Positions 8,445 to 16,605 of a DNA stretch of 64,000 bases are shown here, one piece after another; within the stretch, counting starts at the first letter, position 1, and every line of letters begins with the position of its first letter. The notes beneath the pieces were generated by a model, which saw only the letters and a list, made by a program, of their open reading frames with translations, was not told where the DNA came from and ran no database searches. This stretch comes from Zunongwangia mangrovi (GTDB lineage: Bacteria; Bacteroidota; Bacteroidia; Flavobacteriales; Flavobacteriaceae), in assembly GCF_900112105.1 (NCBI RefSeq), contig NZ_FOKV01000005.1:1-64000 (forward strand), in the 5' to 3' direction. Made by a program: the position numbers and the translations under genes.

Positions 8445-9077
8445 ATGAGTTCTATTATTGAAAGTCTTAAATGGAGGTATGCGACTAAAAAATTTGATGC
8501 CACCAAAAAAATATCTAAAGAGAATTTAGAAACACTTCTAGAAGGCGTTCAGCTTTCTGCTTCATCTTATGGCTTACAACCTTATCAGATCTTTGTAATT
8601 GAAGATTCAGAAATAAGAGAAAAACTAAAATCGGCCGCATGGAATCAAACACAGCTTACAGATGCCTCTCAGGTTGTTGTGTTTGCTAATCATAAAAGCC
8701 TGGACGAAGCTTATGTAGACAACTACATTAAAAATATTGCTGAAACCAGAGATATGAAGATAGAAGATTTACAAGGTATGGCAGATATGATTAAAAACTC
8801 TACACTGCAAATGCCAGCTGAAATGCAAAATGAATGGGCTCAGAAACAGTGCTATTTAGCTCTTGGCTTCCTACTCAATACAGCAGCCGAGTTAAAAATT
8901 GATGTTTGCCCAATGGAAGGTTTCTCTGCAGAAGAATTCGACACCATTTTAGGATTGCAAGAAAAAGGTCTTCACACTGCAGTAATTGCCTGTGTAGGGT
9001 ATAGAAGCGAAGAAGACAAATACCAGCATGCTGCCAAGGTGCGCAAATCAACAGAGGATTTATTCAACTTTATATAA
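8445..9077 (+). CDS. NAD(P)H-dependent nitroreductase-family oxidoreductase
   Basis: A 210-aa FMN-dependent member of the NfsB-like nitroreductase family. The N-terminal RYATKKFD carries the conserved FMN-phosphate contacts, followed by SSYGLQPYQIFVI, and GLHTAVIACVGYRSEEDKYQ near the C-terminus. Such enzymes reduce quinones and nitroaromatics. It lies 15 bp after marR, so it is probably induced by a toxic electrophile or quinone through that regulator. Confidence 0.92.
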   Translation: MSSIIESLKWRYATKKFDATKKISKENLETLLEGVQLSASSYGLQPYQIFVIEDSEIREKLKSAAWNQTQLTDASQVVVFANHKSLDEAYVDNYIKNIAETRDMKIEDLQGMADMIKNSTLQMPAEMQNEWAQKQCYLALGFLLNTAAELKIDVCPMEGFSAEEFDTILGLQEKGLHTAVIACVGYRSEEDKYQHAAKVRKSTEDLFNFI

Positions 9078-9098
9078 AATCAAATATTAAAAATTGCT

Positions 9099-9668
9099 AT
9101 GAAAAAGAATGTTTTTAAAGGAGCCCTGGCTTCAGTTGTTGTAATTGCAACATTATCATTTACAAGTATTGCTAAAAAAGTAGATGTAAAAGAAAGTAAA
9201 GTTACCTGGGTAGGGAAAAAGGTTACAGGCCACCACGAAGGCACTATAGATTTAGAATCTGGTTTCCTTAATGTAGAAGGCGACAAAGTAGTAGGTGGAG
9301 AATTTGTTATAGACATGACATCTATTAATGTAACAGATTTAGAAGGCGAAAGTAAAGGAAAATTAGAAGGTCACTTAAAATCTGATGATTTCTTTGGTAC
9401 TGCTAATCACAAAACTGCTAAACTGGTAATTAATACTGCTTCTAAAAAATCTAGTAACACTTACGGTGTTGTTGCAGATCTTACAATAAAAGGAATTACT
9501 AATCCTATAGCATTCGATTTAACTTACGATGGTAAAAGTGCAACTGCAGATTTAACTATCGATCGTACTAAATACGAAGTTCGTTATGGTTCTGGAAGTT
9601 TCTTCGATAATTTAGGGGACAATACAATCTATGACGATTTTGAAATCTCTGTAGATTTAAAATTCTAA
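9099..9668 (+). CDS. YceI-family periplasmic protein
   Basis: A 189-aa exported lipocalin-like protein. The signal segment (residues 1-23, GALASVVVIATLSFTSIA) is followed by the YceI barrel: SKVTWVGKKVTGHHEGTI, FVIDMTSINVTDLEG, GHLKSDDFF and SFFDNLGDNTIYDDFEI. The family binds polyisoprenoids or similar lipids. It is third in the marR operon, 21 bp after the nitroreductase, and the operon ends at the terminator 9691-9732. Confidence 0.93.
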   Translation: MKKNVFKGALASVVVIATLSFTSIAKKVDVKESKVTWVGKKVTGHHEGTIDLESGFLNVEGDKVVGGEFVIDMTSINVTDLEGESKGKLEGHLKSDDFFGTANHKTAKLVINTASKKSSNTYGVVADLTIKGITNPIAFDLTYDGKSATADLTIDRTKYEVRYGSGSFFDNLGDNTIYDDFEISVDLKF

Positions 9669-9690
9669 AAAATCCAACCATTGTAAATTT

Positions 9691-9732
9691 AATCCCGTAA
9701 GCTACCCTACAGATTACGGGATTTATTTTTTA
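9691..9732 (+). terminator. Terminator of the marR-yceI operon
   Basis: A 10-bp perfect stem, AATCCCGTAA (9691-9700) and TTACGGGATT (9714-9723), is followed by a T-rich tract. Confidence 0.9.
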
Positions 9733-9740
9733 ATAAAATG

Positions 9741-9771
9741 TTTGCTGTTTAAAATTTCATAACTATATTTG
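9741..9771 (+). promoter_or_regulatory. trp operon promoter
   Basis: TTTG at 9741-9744 and TATATTTG at 9764-9771 are 19 bp apart, a full consensus match. The start point would fall at about 9776-9778, right at the ATG of the leader peptide, so the mRNA may be leaderless. Confidence 0.75.
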
Positions 9772-9776
9772 AAACA

Positions 9777-9839
9777 ATGAAAAACAGAATTGCAAATACT
9801 TGGTGGTGGTCTAACTTACGTTCAAACTTCGTGAGCTAA
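9777..9839 (+). CDS. trpL: trp operon leader peptide
   Basis: A 20-residue frame, MKNRIANTWWWSNLRSNFVS, lies just after the promoter. It has three consecutive TGG codons at 9801-9809. It precedes a competing-hairpin region and an intrinsic terminator upstream of trpE, the classic layout of ribosome-mediated Trp attenuation: ribosomes stalling on the Trp codons when charged tRNA-Trp is scarce allow read-through. Confidence 0.88.
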   Translation: MKNRIANTWWWSNLRSNFVS

Positions 9840-9897
9840 ATTGCCATTGTATAAAAATATATAACTAAAAGGCTTGTCTCACGACAAGCCTTTTTTT
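9815..9897 (+). promoter_or_regulatory. trp attenuator (pause, antiterminator and terminator hairpins)
   Basis: Three mutually exclusive pairings are visible. Segment 1:2 pairs CTTACG (9815-9820) with CGTGAG (9830-9835). Segment 2:3 pairs TCGTGAG (9829-9835) with CTCACGA (9878-9884), helped by GCC (9843-9845) with GGC (9871-9873). Segment 3:4 is the terminator AAGGCTTGTC-TCAC-GACAAGCCTT (9869-9892) followed by T to 9897. A ribosome stalled at the Trp codons covers segment 1, favouring 2:3 and read-through into trpE. Confidence 0.88.
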
Positions 9898-9918
9898 GTT
9901 TCAAGATGCTTTAAAATT

Positions 9919-11316
9919 ATGTACACATTAAAAACCAACTACAAAAAACTCTTAGCAGATACTATTACTCCGGTTAGTGTTTATTTAAAAGTAAGGGATA
10001 AATATCCAAATAGCCTTTTATTAGAAAGTAGTGATTATCACGCCAATAAAAATAGTTTTTCGTATATCTGCTGTAATCCCATTGCTTCAATAAAAGTTCA
10101 AAACGAAGAAATTACTGAAGAATTTCCAGATGGTACTTCAAAAACAACCAAAATCACTCCTGAAGTTAATCTTCCGGAGAAAATTCAGGATTTTGGAAAG
10201 TTGTTCGATACCCAGGAATCTGACTTCAAATTTATCAACAACGGCCTTTTTGGTTACATTTCTTACGATGGTGTACGCTATTTTGAAGACATCGAGATCA
10301 CCAAGAAAAAAGGCGATCTAGAATTACCAGACATGTACTACGCGGTGTATCAAAACATCATCGCGATAAATCATTTCAATAATCAGGCGTTTATTTTTAA
10401 CCACTCCTATAGTGATGATAATAAGATCGAAGAGATTGAACAGCTTATTAGCGTTAAGAATTTTGCCACATACGATTTCCACCGCCAGGGCGAAACCGAA
10501 AGTAATCTAACCGACGAAGAATTTATCGAACAGGTGAAATTCGGAAAAAAACATTGCTATCGTGGCGACGTTTTCCAAATCGTGCTTTCCAGACGCTTTT
10601 CTCAAAAATTTAAAGGCGACGAATTTAATGTGTACCGCGCTTTACGAAGTATCAATCCTTCTCCATATCTTTTCTATTTCGACTACGGAAACTTTAAAAT
10701 ATTTGGTAGCTCGCCTGAAGCACAATTAGTAGTAGACGAAGGTCAGGCCGAAATTCATCCAATTGCCGGAACTTTTAAACGTACCGGAAACGACGAAAAA
10801 GACGCCGAAATTGCCAAACAACTTAGCGCCGATGAGAAAGAAAATGCCGAGCACGTGATGTTGGTAGACCTTGCCCGTAACGATCTAAGCCGTAACGGAA
10901 GCAATGTAAAAGTAGAAACCTATCGCGAAATTCAGTTTTTCTCGCATGTAATTCACCTGGTAAGTAAAGTTACCGGGACCAAAAATCCAGACACGCCAAC
11001 CATGCAGGTGGTGGCAGATACTTTCCCGGCAGGGACGTTGAGTGGTGCGCCGAAACACAGCGCTATGAAACTTATCGAAGAATGTGAAAATGTAAACCGC
11101 GACGCTTACGGTGGTGCGATTGGTTTTATGGATTTTCACGGCAACTTCAACCACGCGATCATCATTCGATCTTTTGTGAGTAAAAATCATCAATTGCATT
11201 ACCAGGCCGGTGCCGGTGTGGTTTCAGAATCTAAAGACGAGAACGAGCTTCAGGAAGTTTACAACAAACTTGGAGCCTTAACCAAAGCATTAGAGATTGC
11301 TGAAGATATAAAATAA
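9919..11316 (+). CDS. trpE: Anthranilate synthase component I
   Basis: TrpE converts chorismate to anthranilate using ammonia from TrpG. I start it at the ATG at 9919 (MYTLKTNYKKLLAD, 465 aa); the longer TTG frame from 9874 would begin inside the attenuator stem and is not credible. Conserved blocks of the chorismate-binding fold are present: PSPYLFYFDYG, SSPEAQLVV, HPIAGTFKRTG, EHVMLVDLARNDLSR, HLVSKVTG and AGAGVVSESKDENE. LLLESSDYH near the N-terminus (about 35-43) resembles the LLES Trp feedback motif. It is first in the structural trp operon. Confidence 0.97.
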   Translation: MYTLKTNYKKLLADTITPVSVYLKVRDKYPNSLLLESSDYHANKNSFSYICCNPIASIKVQNEEITEEFPDGTSKTTKITPEVNLPEKIQDFGKLFDTQESDFKFINNGLFGYISYDGVRYFEDIEITKKKGDLELPDMYYAVYQNIIAINHFNNQAFIFNHSYSDDNKIEEIEQLISVKNFATYDFHRQGETESNLTDEEFIEQVKFGKKHCYRGDVFQIVLSRRFSQKFKGDEFNVYRALRSINPSPYLFYFDYGNFKIFGSSPEAQLVVDEGQAEIHPIAGTFKRTGNDEKDAEIAKQLSADEKENAEHVMLVDLARNDLSRNGSNVKVETYREIQFFSHVIHLVSKVTGTKNPDTPTMQVVADTFPAGTLSGAPKHSAMKLIEECENVNRDAYGGAIGFMDFHGNFNHAIIIRSFVSKNHQLHYQAGAGVVSESKDENELQEVYNKLGALTKALEIAEDIK

Positions 11317-11317
11317 T

Positions 11318-11415
11318 GGCGTTACCACCCTAAGGGGCGGTCGGGCTTTCGGTAGTCGCTTTTTTAAATGTTACTCATTTAAAAAGAGCTCCAACAATAC
11401 CTCAATCCCTAACGC
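11318..11415 (-). repeat. Dispersed repeat family A, copy 2 (trpE-trpG junction)
   Basis: This is the inverted counterpart of 638-792. On the minus strand it starts GCGTTAGGGATTG and ends with AAGCGACTACCGAAAGCCCGAC before TAACGCC. It begins 2 bp after the trpE stop codon. An internal stem (TTTTTTAAATG/CATTTAAAAA) lies at about 11361-11387. No function is evident. Confidence 0.6.
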
Positions 11416-11507
11416 AAATAGAACTATAAACTCCGGAAAAACCGAAGAGTTCGAAAAACGAAAATAGAATTAAAACATCGGGAGAAATCTTCCGAATAAT
11501 AAAGAAG

Positions 11508-12119
11508 ATGAAAAAAGTATTAGTTATAGATAATTACGATTCGTTTGTGTATAACCTGGTACATTACCTGGAAGATCTGGATTGCCAGGTAACGGTAAGA
11601 AGAAACGATCAACTGGATATCGATTTTGTACAAAATTTCGATAAAATTTTATTGTCTCCAGGCCCGGGAATTCCATCTGAAGCCGGATTATTAAAACCTA
11701 TCATAGAAAAATATGGCGCTACCAAAAGTATTTTTGGTGTTTGTCTTGGCCAGCAAGCCATTGGGGAAGTCTACGGTGGCACACTTGGTAACTTAGAATC
11801 TGTTTATCACGGCGTTGCTACAGATATCGATATTGTAGTAAATGACGAACTTTTATTTGCAGGTTTAGACAACAAAATAAAAGTAGGTCGCTATCATTCC
11901 TGGGTGGTTTTAAAAGAATTACCCGATGCTTTAGAAGCTACTTCTTTTGATGATAAAGGACAAATTATGTCTCTTAGACATCGAGAATTTGATGTTCGCG
12001 GTGTACAATTTCACCCAGAATCGGTTTTAACTCCAGAGGGGAAAAAAATGATCGAAAACTGGGTAAACTCAGATTTCAATAAAGAAACTTCAGAAAAACC
12101 GGCAGCAAACCAGGCATAG
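11508..12119 (+). CDS. trpG: Anthranilate synthase component II (glutamine amidotransferase)
   Basis: TrpG releases ammonia from glutamine for TrpE. The 203-aa class I amidotransferase shows the catalytic triad C79 (GVCLGQQ), H169 and E171 (QFHPESV), and the SPGPG loop at 50-54. It stands alone, not fused to trpD. A 191-bp spacer containing a dispersed repeat separates it from trpE; trpD follows at 54 bp. Confidence 0.97.
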   Translation: MKKVLVIDNYDSFVYNLVHYLEDLDCQVTVRRNDQLDIDFVQNFDKILLSPGPGIPSEAGLLKPIIEKYGATKSIFGVCLGQQAIGEVYGGTLGNLESVYHGVATDIDIVVNDELLFAGLDNKIKVGRYHSWVVLKELPDALEATSFDDKGQIMSLRHREFDVRGVQFHPESVLTPEGKKMIENWVNSDFNKETSEKPAANQA

Positions 12120-12173
12120 AATTTTCAAAACCTATAAATTTAGATTCGGTTTAACCGATTCATTCTTAATAAA

Positions 12174-13166
12174 ATGAAAGAATTACTAAACAGGCTTATT
12201 AACCACGAAACGATAAGTAAAGCGGAAGCAAAACAAGCCTTATTCAATATTTCTAACGGAGAATATAACGAAAGTCAGATTGCTGCATTTCTTACGGTCT
12301 ATATGATGCGAAGTGTTACTATTGCCGAGCTTGAAGGTTTTAGAGATGCGCTTTTAGAACTTTGTGTGGCAGTAGATCTTAGCGCTTACGATCCTATCGA
12401 TCTTTGTGGTACCGGTGGTGATGGTAAAAATACCTTCAATATTTCTACAACCTCGTCTTTTGTCACTGCTGGTGCTGGCGTAAATGTAGCAAAACATGGA
12501 AATTACGGAGTATCTTCTGTAAGTGGTAGCTCGAACGCGATGGAACATTTAGGAGTTCGCTTTAGCAACGATCCTGCATTTTTAGAAAAATGTATCGATA
12601 AAGCCGGAATTTGTGTTTTGCACGCTCCCCTATTTCACCCGGCCATGAAAAATGTGGCGCCAATTCGAAAAAGCTTAGCGGTAAAAACATTCTTTAATAT
12701 GTTGGGGCCAATGGTAAATCCGGCTTTTCCAAAAAATCAGTTGGTTGGGGTTTTCAATTTAGAACTGGCAAGAATGTATGGTTATTTATATCAAAATACC
12801 GATAAGAACTTTAGTATTCTTCATGCTTTAGATGGTTATGACGAAATTTCCTTAACCAGCGATACTAAAGTAATTTCCAATGAAACTGAAAGTATGCTGA
12901 AACCGGCCGACTTCGGAGTTCGAAAATTAGAGCAGAAAGAAATCTACGGCGGTGGAACAATAGAGAATTCAGCAATGATTCTGGTAAATATTCTTCGAGG
13001 TGAAGGAACCGAAGCTCAGGAAAATGTGGTTTGTGCAAACGCCGGTATGGCAATTGCGACCGCTAAAAACTTAAGCGTAAAAGAAGGATTTTCAGCAGCA
13101 AAAGAATCTATAAAGTCTGGAAAAGCATTAGAGGCATTAAAAAAATTACAGGATTTAAGCGAATAA
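12174..13166 (+). CDS. trpD: Anthranilate phosphoribosyltransferase
   Basis: TrpD joins anthranilate to PRPP, the second step of tryptophan synthesis. At 330 aa it is typical. The glycine loop GTGGDGKNTFNIST (79-92) binds PRPP, and KHGNYGVSSVSGSSNAMEHLG, HPAMKNVAPIRKSL and FNMLGPMVNP are conserved. It lies between trpG and trpC, with only 5 bp to trpC. Confidence 0.97.
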   Translation: MKELLNRLINHETISKAEAKQALFNISNGEYNESQIAAFLTVYMMRSVTIAELEGFRDALLELCVAVDLSAYDPIDLCGTGGDGKNTFNISTTSSFVTAGAGVNVAKHGNYGVSSVSGSSNAMEHLGVRFSNDPAFLEKCIDKAGICVLHAPLFHPAMKNVAPIRKSLAVKTFFNMLGPMVNPAFPKNQLVGVFNLELARMYGYLYQNTDKNFSILHALDGYDEISLTSDTKVISNETESMLKPADFGVRKLEQKEIYGGGTIENSAMILVNILRGEGTEAQENVVCANAGMAIATAKNLSVKEGFSAAKESIKSGKALEALKKLQDLSE

Positions 13167-13171
13167 GATCT

Positions 13172-13954
13172 ATGAACATTCTTGATAAAATAATTGCAGA
13201 TAAACATAAAGAACTGGTTTTAAAAAAACTGGTCGTTCCCGTTTCACAATTGGAAAGTTCAGCCTTATTTGAAAAAACAACCGTTTCTTTAGCCGATGCG
13301 CTTAGAAAAAGTAAAAGCGGAATTATCGCAGAACATAAACGTCGCTCTCCTTCAAAATCGGTGATCAATCAAAGTTTAAATGTAGAAGATGTAGCCAAAG
13401 GTTACGAAAATGCAGGAGTAAGCGGAATGTCGGTTTTAACCGATGGAAAATATTTCGGGGGATCTTTAGACGATCTATTGTACGCTCGTGCTGCGGTGAA
13501 GATGCCCATTCTAAGAAAAGAGTTTATAATCGACGAATATCAGCTACTGGAAGCGAAAGCTCATGGGGCCGATGTAATTTTATTGATCGCTGCAGTTTTA
13601 GAACGCGAGCAGATCAAACAATTATCTGAATTTGCCAAGAATCTTGGTTTAGATGTACTTTTAGAAGTGCACAATCAGGAAGAACTGGAAAAATCGATCA
13701 TGCCGAGTTTAGATATGTTGGGCGTAAATAATAGAAATTTAAAGACTTTTGAAGTCAGCACCCAAACCAGCAAAGACCTTTCGACTAAAATTCCAGATGA
13801 TTTTGTAAAAGTCAGCGAAAGCGGCATCAGCTCGGTTGAAGCGATAAAAGACCTAAAACAATACGGCTACGAAGGTTTTTTAATTGGAGAAAACTTTATG
13901 AAAACCGATAATCCCGGTAAAAGCGCGAAGGAGTTTATTGATGAACTTCTATAG
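13172..13954 (+). CDS. trpC: Indole-3-glycerol phosphate synthase
   Basis: TrpC closes the indole ring from CdRP. The 260-aa TIM barrel shows the catalytic region IIAEHKRRSPSK, LTDGKYFGGS, PILRKEFIIDEYQL, LGVNNRNLKTF and SESGI. It is monofunctional, with trpF a separate gene. It follows trpD by 5 bp and is followed by an unusually long 395-bp gap. Confidence 0.97.
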   Translation: MNILDKIIADKHKELVLKKLVVPVSQLESSALFEKTTVSLADALRKSKSGIIAEHKRRSPSKSVINQSLNVEDVAKGYENAGVSGMSVLTDGKYFGGSLDDLLYARAAVKMPILRKEFIIDEYQLLEAKAHGADVILLIAAVLEREQIKQLSEFAKNLGLDVLLEVHNQEELEKSIMPSLDMLGVNNRNLKTFEVSTQTSKDLSTKIPDDFVKVSESGISSVEAIKDLKQYGYEGFLIGENFMKTDNPGKSAKEFIDELL

Positions 13955-14349
13955 AAAATAGACCGTTTCACTGTTAGAATATAGAGAATAGATGATGTGG
14001 TAATTTGAAAATTACTTAAATTTTGAAAGAAAAGTGGCCTATCGAAAATTACTCGTAAAATTGGGAGTGAGAGAAGCGTTATAATTTTGGACTGTTTGAG
14101 CCGTAGGCGAGTTTCCAAAATTTAGCTTCCGAACATACAATTTAGAGTCAGTTTCGTAAGCCTAGATTTTCCTGCCCGGCCGGCAGGCGGGTTTGTTTCT
14201 TTTTTCATCAATAGAAAAAAGAAAAGTATAAATAGAAAATATCTAATTTGAAATAAAAGTCAAATTTCTTAAAAGAAGCTATCTAAAGATCGAGATAACA
14301 AAGTAAAAAAGCTGACAGCTTAAGGCTGATAGCTAAAAGCTAAAAAAAC
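13955..14349. other. trpC-trpF spacer filled with repetitive sequence
   Basis: No gene is seen here. The left part carries a degenerate motif GATGATGTGGTAATTTGAAAA (13991-14011), similar to one after trpF (about 14999-15028). The middle part (about 14080-14215) contains a GC-rich palindromic core, CCTGCCCGG/CCGGCAGG, related to repeat family B. The right end carries AGCT-type short repeats (about 14310-14343) that recur before trpB and trpA. Confidence 0.5.
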
Positions 14350-14997
14350 ATGAACCTAAAACTCAAAATATGCGGAATGAAGCATCCTGAAAATATTCAG
14401 GAGGTCGCTGCATTGCAACCAGATTATATGGGTTTTATTTTCTATGAAAAAACACCACGTTTTTTTGATGCTGAAATCCCTAAGATCTCAGATTCGATAA
14501 AAAAGACCGGAGTTTTTGTAAAAGCAGCGATCGCTGAAATTCTTGCTAAAATTAACGAATATAAGCTTGATGCGATTCAGCTTCATGGAGGTGAGTCGGC
14601 TGAGTTTTGTGCAAAATTAAAAACTGTTTTAAAAGAAACGAATATCGAGATCATCAAAGTATTTTCAGTAAAATCTGAATTCGATTTTAATCAATTAGCT
14701 CCTTTTGAAGATTATGTAGATTATTTTTTATTCGATACCAAAGGCAAACACAAAGGAGGAAATGGAGAAACCTTTGATTGGACTTTATTAAAAGAATATC
14801 CTTCAGAAAAACCATTTTTTCTAAGCGGCGGGATCGGGTTAGAACAGCTGGAAGATCTAAAAAAATTCTATGTGTATTTAACCAAAATTGGCAAAGAACA
14901 TTTGCTTTATGCTGTAGATGTAAACAGTGCTTTCGAAACCGAACCAGGACTTAAGAATACAAAAAAATTAAAACAATTTGTTGACGAGATGATTTGA
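14350..14997 (+). CDS. trpF: Phosphoribosylanthranilate isomerase
   Basis: TrpF isomerises PRA to CdRP. The 215-aa TIM barrel shows KICGMKHPEN with the catalytic C8, MGFIFYEKTPRF, IQLHGGES, LFDTKGKHKGGNGETFDW and, near the C-terminus, the catalytic aspartate in YAVDVNSAFETEPG. It is a separate gene within the trp operon, with trpB next at about 190 bp. Confidence 0.96.
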   Translation: MNLKLKICGMKHPENIQEVAALQPDYMGFIFYEKTPRFFDAEIPKISDSIKKTGVFVKAAIAEILAKINEYKLDAIQLHGGESAEFCAKLKTVLKETNIEIIKVFSVKSEFDFNQLAPFEDYVDYFLFDTKGKHKGGNGETFDWTLLKEYPSEKPFFLSGGIGLEQLEDLKKFYVYLTKIGKEHLLYAVDVNSAFETEPGLKNTKKLKQFVDEMI

Positions 14998-15183
14998 TAA
15001 TGTGGCAATGTGGTGATTTGAAAATCAAAAAGAGACAAGACTACTTATTTTAAATCTTAAATGAGATTAAACTGACCAATTACCAAAAGCTATAAACCAA
15101 AAAAATTGTAAACCGTCAACAGTTAACTATAACTAAAATAAATAGCTGAGAGCTAAATGTTCTATGCTAAAAAGCTAAATAAA

Positions 15184-16365
15184 ATGACATACCAGGCAGA
15201 CGAAAAAGGATATTATGGCGAATTTGGTGGCGCCTTTATTCCCGAAATGCTATACCCTAATGTTGAAGAATTGCGCAAGCAGTATTTAGACATTATGAAA
15301 GAAGATTCTTTTCAGAAAGAATTCAAGGCGCTTTTAAAAGATTATGTAGGTCGCCCTACTCCACTTTATTATGCCGAGCGTTTCAGTAAAAAATATAACA
15401 CCAAAGTATATTTAAAACGTGAGGATCTTTGCCATACCGGTGCACACAAAGTGAACAACACAATTGGCCAGATCTTAATGGCAAAACGCTTGGGTAAAAA
15501 CCGAATTATCGCTGAAACCGGTGCCGGCCAACACGGAGTTGCAACAGCTACAGTTTGTGCACTAATGGGAATCGAGTGTATTGTTTACATGGGCGAGATC
15601 GATATTGAACGCCAGGCACCAAATGTTGCAAGAATGAAAATGTTGGGTGCTAAAGTAGTTCCGGCGAAATCGGGTAGTAAAACCTTAAAAGATGCAACGA
15701 ACGAAGCTATTCGTGATTGGATCAATAATCCGGTAGACACGCATTACATTATTGGATCTGTAGTTGGGCCACATCCTTATCCTGATATGGTGGCGAGATT
15801 TCAGGCGGTGATTTCCGAAGAAATTAAAACGCAACTAAAGGAAAAAGAAAATCGTGAAAACCCAGATTATGTAGTGGCTTGTGTTGGTGGTGGAAGTAAT
15901 GCTGCTGGAGCTTTTTTTCATTATTTAGATACTCCGGAAGTTGGAATTATTGCTGTTGAAGCTGCCGGAAAAGGAATTTATACCGGCGAAAGTGCCGCAA
16001 CCTCAGCTTTGGGAAAAGAAGGAATTATTCACGGAAGTAAAACTTTATTGATGCAGACTGACGACGGACAAATAACCGAGCCGTATTCGATTTCGGCTGG
16101 TTTAGATTATCCGGGAGTTGGGCCAATGCATGCGCATTTGTTTAGAAGTGGTCGTGGAGAATTTATTTCGATTACCGATGATGCCGCAATGAAAGCCGGC
16201 TTACAATTAGCAAAACTGGAAGGAATTATCCCGGCAATCGAATCCTCTCACGCTCTTGCGATTTTTGAAGATCGAAAATTTAAAGAAGATGATGTAGTTG
16301 TTGTAAATCTTTCTGGCCGTGGCGATAAAGATTTAAATACGTATATCGATTATTTTGAATTATAG
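15184..16365 (+). CDS. trpB: Tryptophan synthase beta chain
   Basis: TrpB condenses indole with serine using PLP. I start at ATG 15184 ([22 protein letters not shown], 393 aa), since the family usually begins just before GYYGEFGG; an in-frame ATG at 15157 would add nine residues that look like repeat-derived spacer. The PLP lysine is K89 (HTGAHKVNN), the phosphate loop is GGGSNAAG, and [13 protein letters not shown] is present. It pairs with TrpA (16606) in the alpha2beta2 complex. Confidence 0.97.
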   Translation: MTYQADEKGYYGEFGGAFIPEMLYPNVEELRKQYLDIMKEDSFQKEFKALLKDYVGRPTPLYYAERFSKKYNTKVYLKREDLCHTGAHKVNNTIGQILMAKRLGKNRIIAETGAGQHGVATATVCALMGIECIVYMGEIDIERQAPNVARMKMLGAKVVPAKSGSKTLKDATNEAIRDWINNPVDTHYIIGSVVGPHPYPDMVARFQAVISEEIKTQLKEKENRENPDYVVACVGGGSNAAGAFFHYLDTPEVGIIAVEAAGKGIYTGESAATSALGKEGIIHGSKTLLMQTDDGQITEPYSISAGLDYPGVGPMHAHLFRSGRGEFISITDDAAMKAGLQLAKLEGIIPAIESSHALAIFEDRKFKEDDVVVVNLSGRGDKDLNTYIDYFEL

Positions 16366-16403
16366 TATTTGTTGACATTCTATAAAATTTAAAGTGTAAT
16401 TAT

Positions 16404-16517
16404 CGTCATTCCGTGCTCGACACGGAATCTCATAATTCGAGATAGATAAATGATTTTAATTATAGGATAAGACCCTGAATCAAGTCCGCCTGCCGGACGG
16501 GCAGGTTCAGGATGACG
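16404..16517. repeat. Dispersed repeat family B, copy 1 (trpB-trpA junction)
   Basis: A 114-bp element bounded by CGTCATTCCG and CAGGATGACG. It contains two hairpins: ATTCCGTG/CACGGAAT (16408-16428), and a longer one pairing CCTGAA with TTCAGG around the core CCTGCCGGACGGGCAGG (about 16474-16512). Related elements lie at 19289-19388 and 32293-32398. Confidence 0.7.
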
Positions 16518-16605
16518 TATTTAAAATTTCATCTTTCAAATTGCGAATATTGATAAAAAAAGCTGAAAGCTAAAAGCTCTTTACTGAAGGCTAAAAATTA
16601 AAAAA

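Noticed and set aside
9874-9918. Longer trpE reading from TTG 9874 (MSHDKPFFVSRCFKI...)
   Set aside because: The start lies inside the attenuator stem; the residues are an accident of the open frame. ATG 9919 fits the family start.
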